6,692 nucleotides of DNA, taken from Chloroflexi bacterium RBG_19FT_COMBO_55_16. GTDB taxonomy: Bacteria; Chloroflexota; Anaerolineae; Anaerolineales; UBA4823. Within the stretch, counting starts at the first letter, position 1. The number at the start of each line of letters is the position of its first letter. The position numbers were made by a program, and so were the translations under genes. Positions 6,512 to 6,692 of this stretch are shown here, piece by piece. Where the stretch lies: contig MGOK01000005.1 of NCBI GenBank assembly GCA_001795335.1, forward strand, positions 1,295-7,986. Direction: 5' to 3'. The notes under the pieces are model-generated. The model had not been told where the DNA came from, did not search any database, and saw nothing but the letters and a program-made list of their open reading frames with translations.

Positions 6512-6540
6512 AGTATACGATATGTAAACATATTAGTCAT
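6512..6540 (-). promoter_or_regulatory. Candidate sigma-70-type promoter of the transporter operon
   Basis: On the minus strand ATGACT (6535-6540, 4 of 6 with TTGACA) is separated by exactly 17 bases from TATACT (6512-6517, 5 of 6 with TATAAT). A perfect TATAAT (6505-6510) lies just downstream, but its nearest -35-like box (TTTACA, 6523-6528) is only 12 bases away. Transcription would start near 6500-6505, leaving a leader of about 70 bases before the binding-protein ATG. Confidence 0.4.
6520..6533. promoter_or_regulatory. Palindrome in the promoter spacer, possible operator
   Basis: ATATGT (6520-6525) and ACATAT (6528-6533) are perfect inverted arms around a central AA. The site lies between the proposed -35 and -10 boxes, where a bound dimeric repressor would block RNA polymerase. 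A GTATAC palindrome (6513-6518) is next to it. AT-rich DNA yields short palindromes often, so support is modest. Confidence 0.3.
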
Positions 6541-6552
6541 CGTCCAGTAAGG

Positions 6553-6573
6553 ACGAGAACACGAAGTTCTCGT
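6553..6573. repeat. Perfect 8-bp inverted repeat upstream of the promoter
   Basis: ACGAGAAC (6553-6560) and GTTCTCGT (6566-6573) are exact reverse complements around 5 bases. No U-tract follows on the minus strand, so it is a poor terminator for the upstream gene. Its place 13 bases upstream of the proposed -35 box suits an activator or repressor site. It could also fold in a read-through transcript. Confidence 0.5.
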
Positions 6574-6628
6574 TGTCTGTCCAAGACAAATAAAACCAGA
6601 TCGGGTTAGGGGTGGAATTTCAGAGGAC

Positions 6629-6692
6629 TTACAACCAAACATGCTCCCCTCTATCAATAACCGTCTTGCCGTCAATAATCAGGGTTGGTTTT
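6629..6692 (-). CDS. C-terminal end of an upstream gene, possibly M29-like or amidohydrolase
   Basis: One minus-strand frame reads KPTLIIDGKTVIDRGEHVWL and ends at TAA (6629-6631). The beginning is beyond the right edge. The pattern (PTLxxDGKxVxDxGxxV) resembles the short tail strand pair that closes M29/COG2309 proteins. A similar V-DGK-V-DG pattern also occurs near the end of many amidohydrolases, which usually continue further. Only about 20 codons are visible, so reality as a gene is moderately supported and the family is a guess. If M29-like, two related enzymes would flank the transporter. Confidence 0.4.
   Translation of the reverse strand, partial: KPTLIIDGKTVIDRGEHVWL

Noticed and set aside
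6591..6607. Possible terminator for the upstream gene (AACC/GGTT stem followed by TTTTATTT on the minus strand)
   Set aside because: The stem is only 4 bp with a 6-base loop, too weak to support a terminator call.
6430..6675. Minus-strand open frame of 81 codons upstream of the binding protein
   Set aside because: It starts at a TTG within the tail of the upstream gene and runs through the candidate promoter into the binding-protein start. Its composition is unlike a protein and it has no ribosome site.
1..6692. tRNA, rRNA, insertion sequence or integration-site signals
   Set aside because: No tRNA-like cloverleaf, transposase motif or terminal inverted repeats were seen. The region reads as a continuous metabolic operon.

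Overview
The window is one leftward (minus-strand) operon. It encodes a complete peptide/nickel-type ABC importer (Opp/Dpp/Gsi superfamily), and a partial enzyme gene follows it downstream. Nothing supports a plus-strand gene. The organism is a bacterium using the standard code, with moderate GC, strong AGGAGG-type ribosome sites and lipoprotein-anchored binding proteins. The Thr/Pro/Glu/Gln repeat linker just after the lipidated cysteine is a style I associate with Chloroflexota (Anaerolineae-like) lipoproteins. That taxonomic guess is inference only.

Layout in the direction of transcription (right to left): (1) 6692-6629, the last ~20 codons of an upstream minus-strand gene, possibly an M29-like peptidase or an amidohydrolase tail. 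(2) 6628-6434, a 195-base AT-rich control region with a 21-bp inverted repeat, a candidate promoter and a second small palindrome inside the promoter spacer. (3) 6433-4637, a family 5 extracellular solute-binding lipoprotein whose linker carries a 7-residue tandem repeat. (4) 4636-4516, a 121-base gap with two stem-loops, a likely expression step-down between the binding protein and the membrane genes. (5) 4515-3487 and 3481-2576, the two inner-membrane permeases. (6) 2572-1583 and 1590-577, the two ATPases, which overlap and are translationally coupled through a GTG start. Both carry a C-terminal four-cysteine motif of the [4Fe-4S] type. (7) 576-471, a 106-base gap with a tandem octamer and a weak candidate promoter. 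(8) 470-1, the N-terminal ~156 residues of an M29 aminopeptidase-like (COG2309/NicX-like) protein, cut by the window edge.

How the parts work together: the lipoprotein captures a ligand outside the membrane, DppB- and DppC-like permeases form the channel, and the two ATPases drive uptake. The downstream M29-like enzyme would then process the imported compound. The substrate cannot be assigned. The binding protein appears to lack the Asp-bearing 'DYPDP'-like stretch common in peptide binders, so a non-peptide ligand is possible. The window looks like an ordinary catabolic import locus, not a wholly new system. The most notable details are the degenerate signature motif (LGGGE) in the second ATPase, the paired Fe-S motifs, the repeat linker and the two-hairpin intercistronic region.
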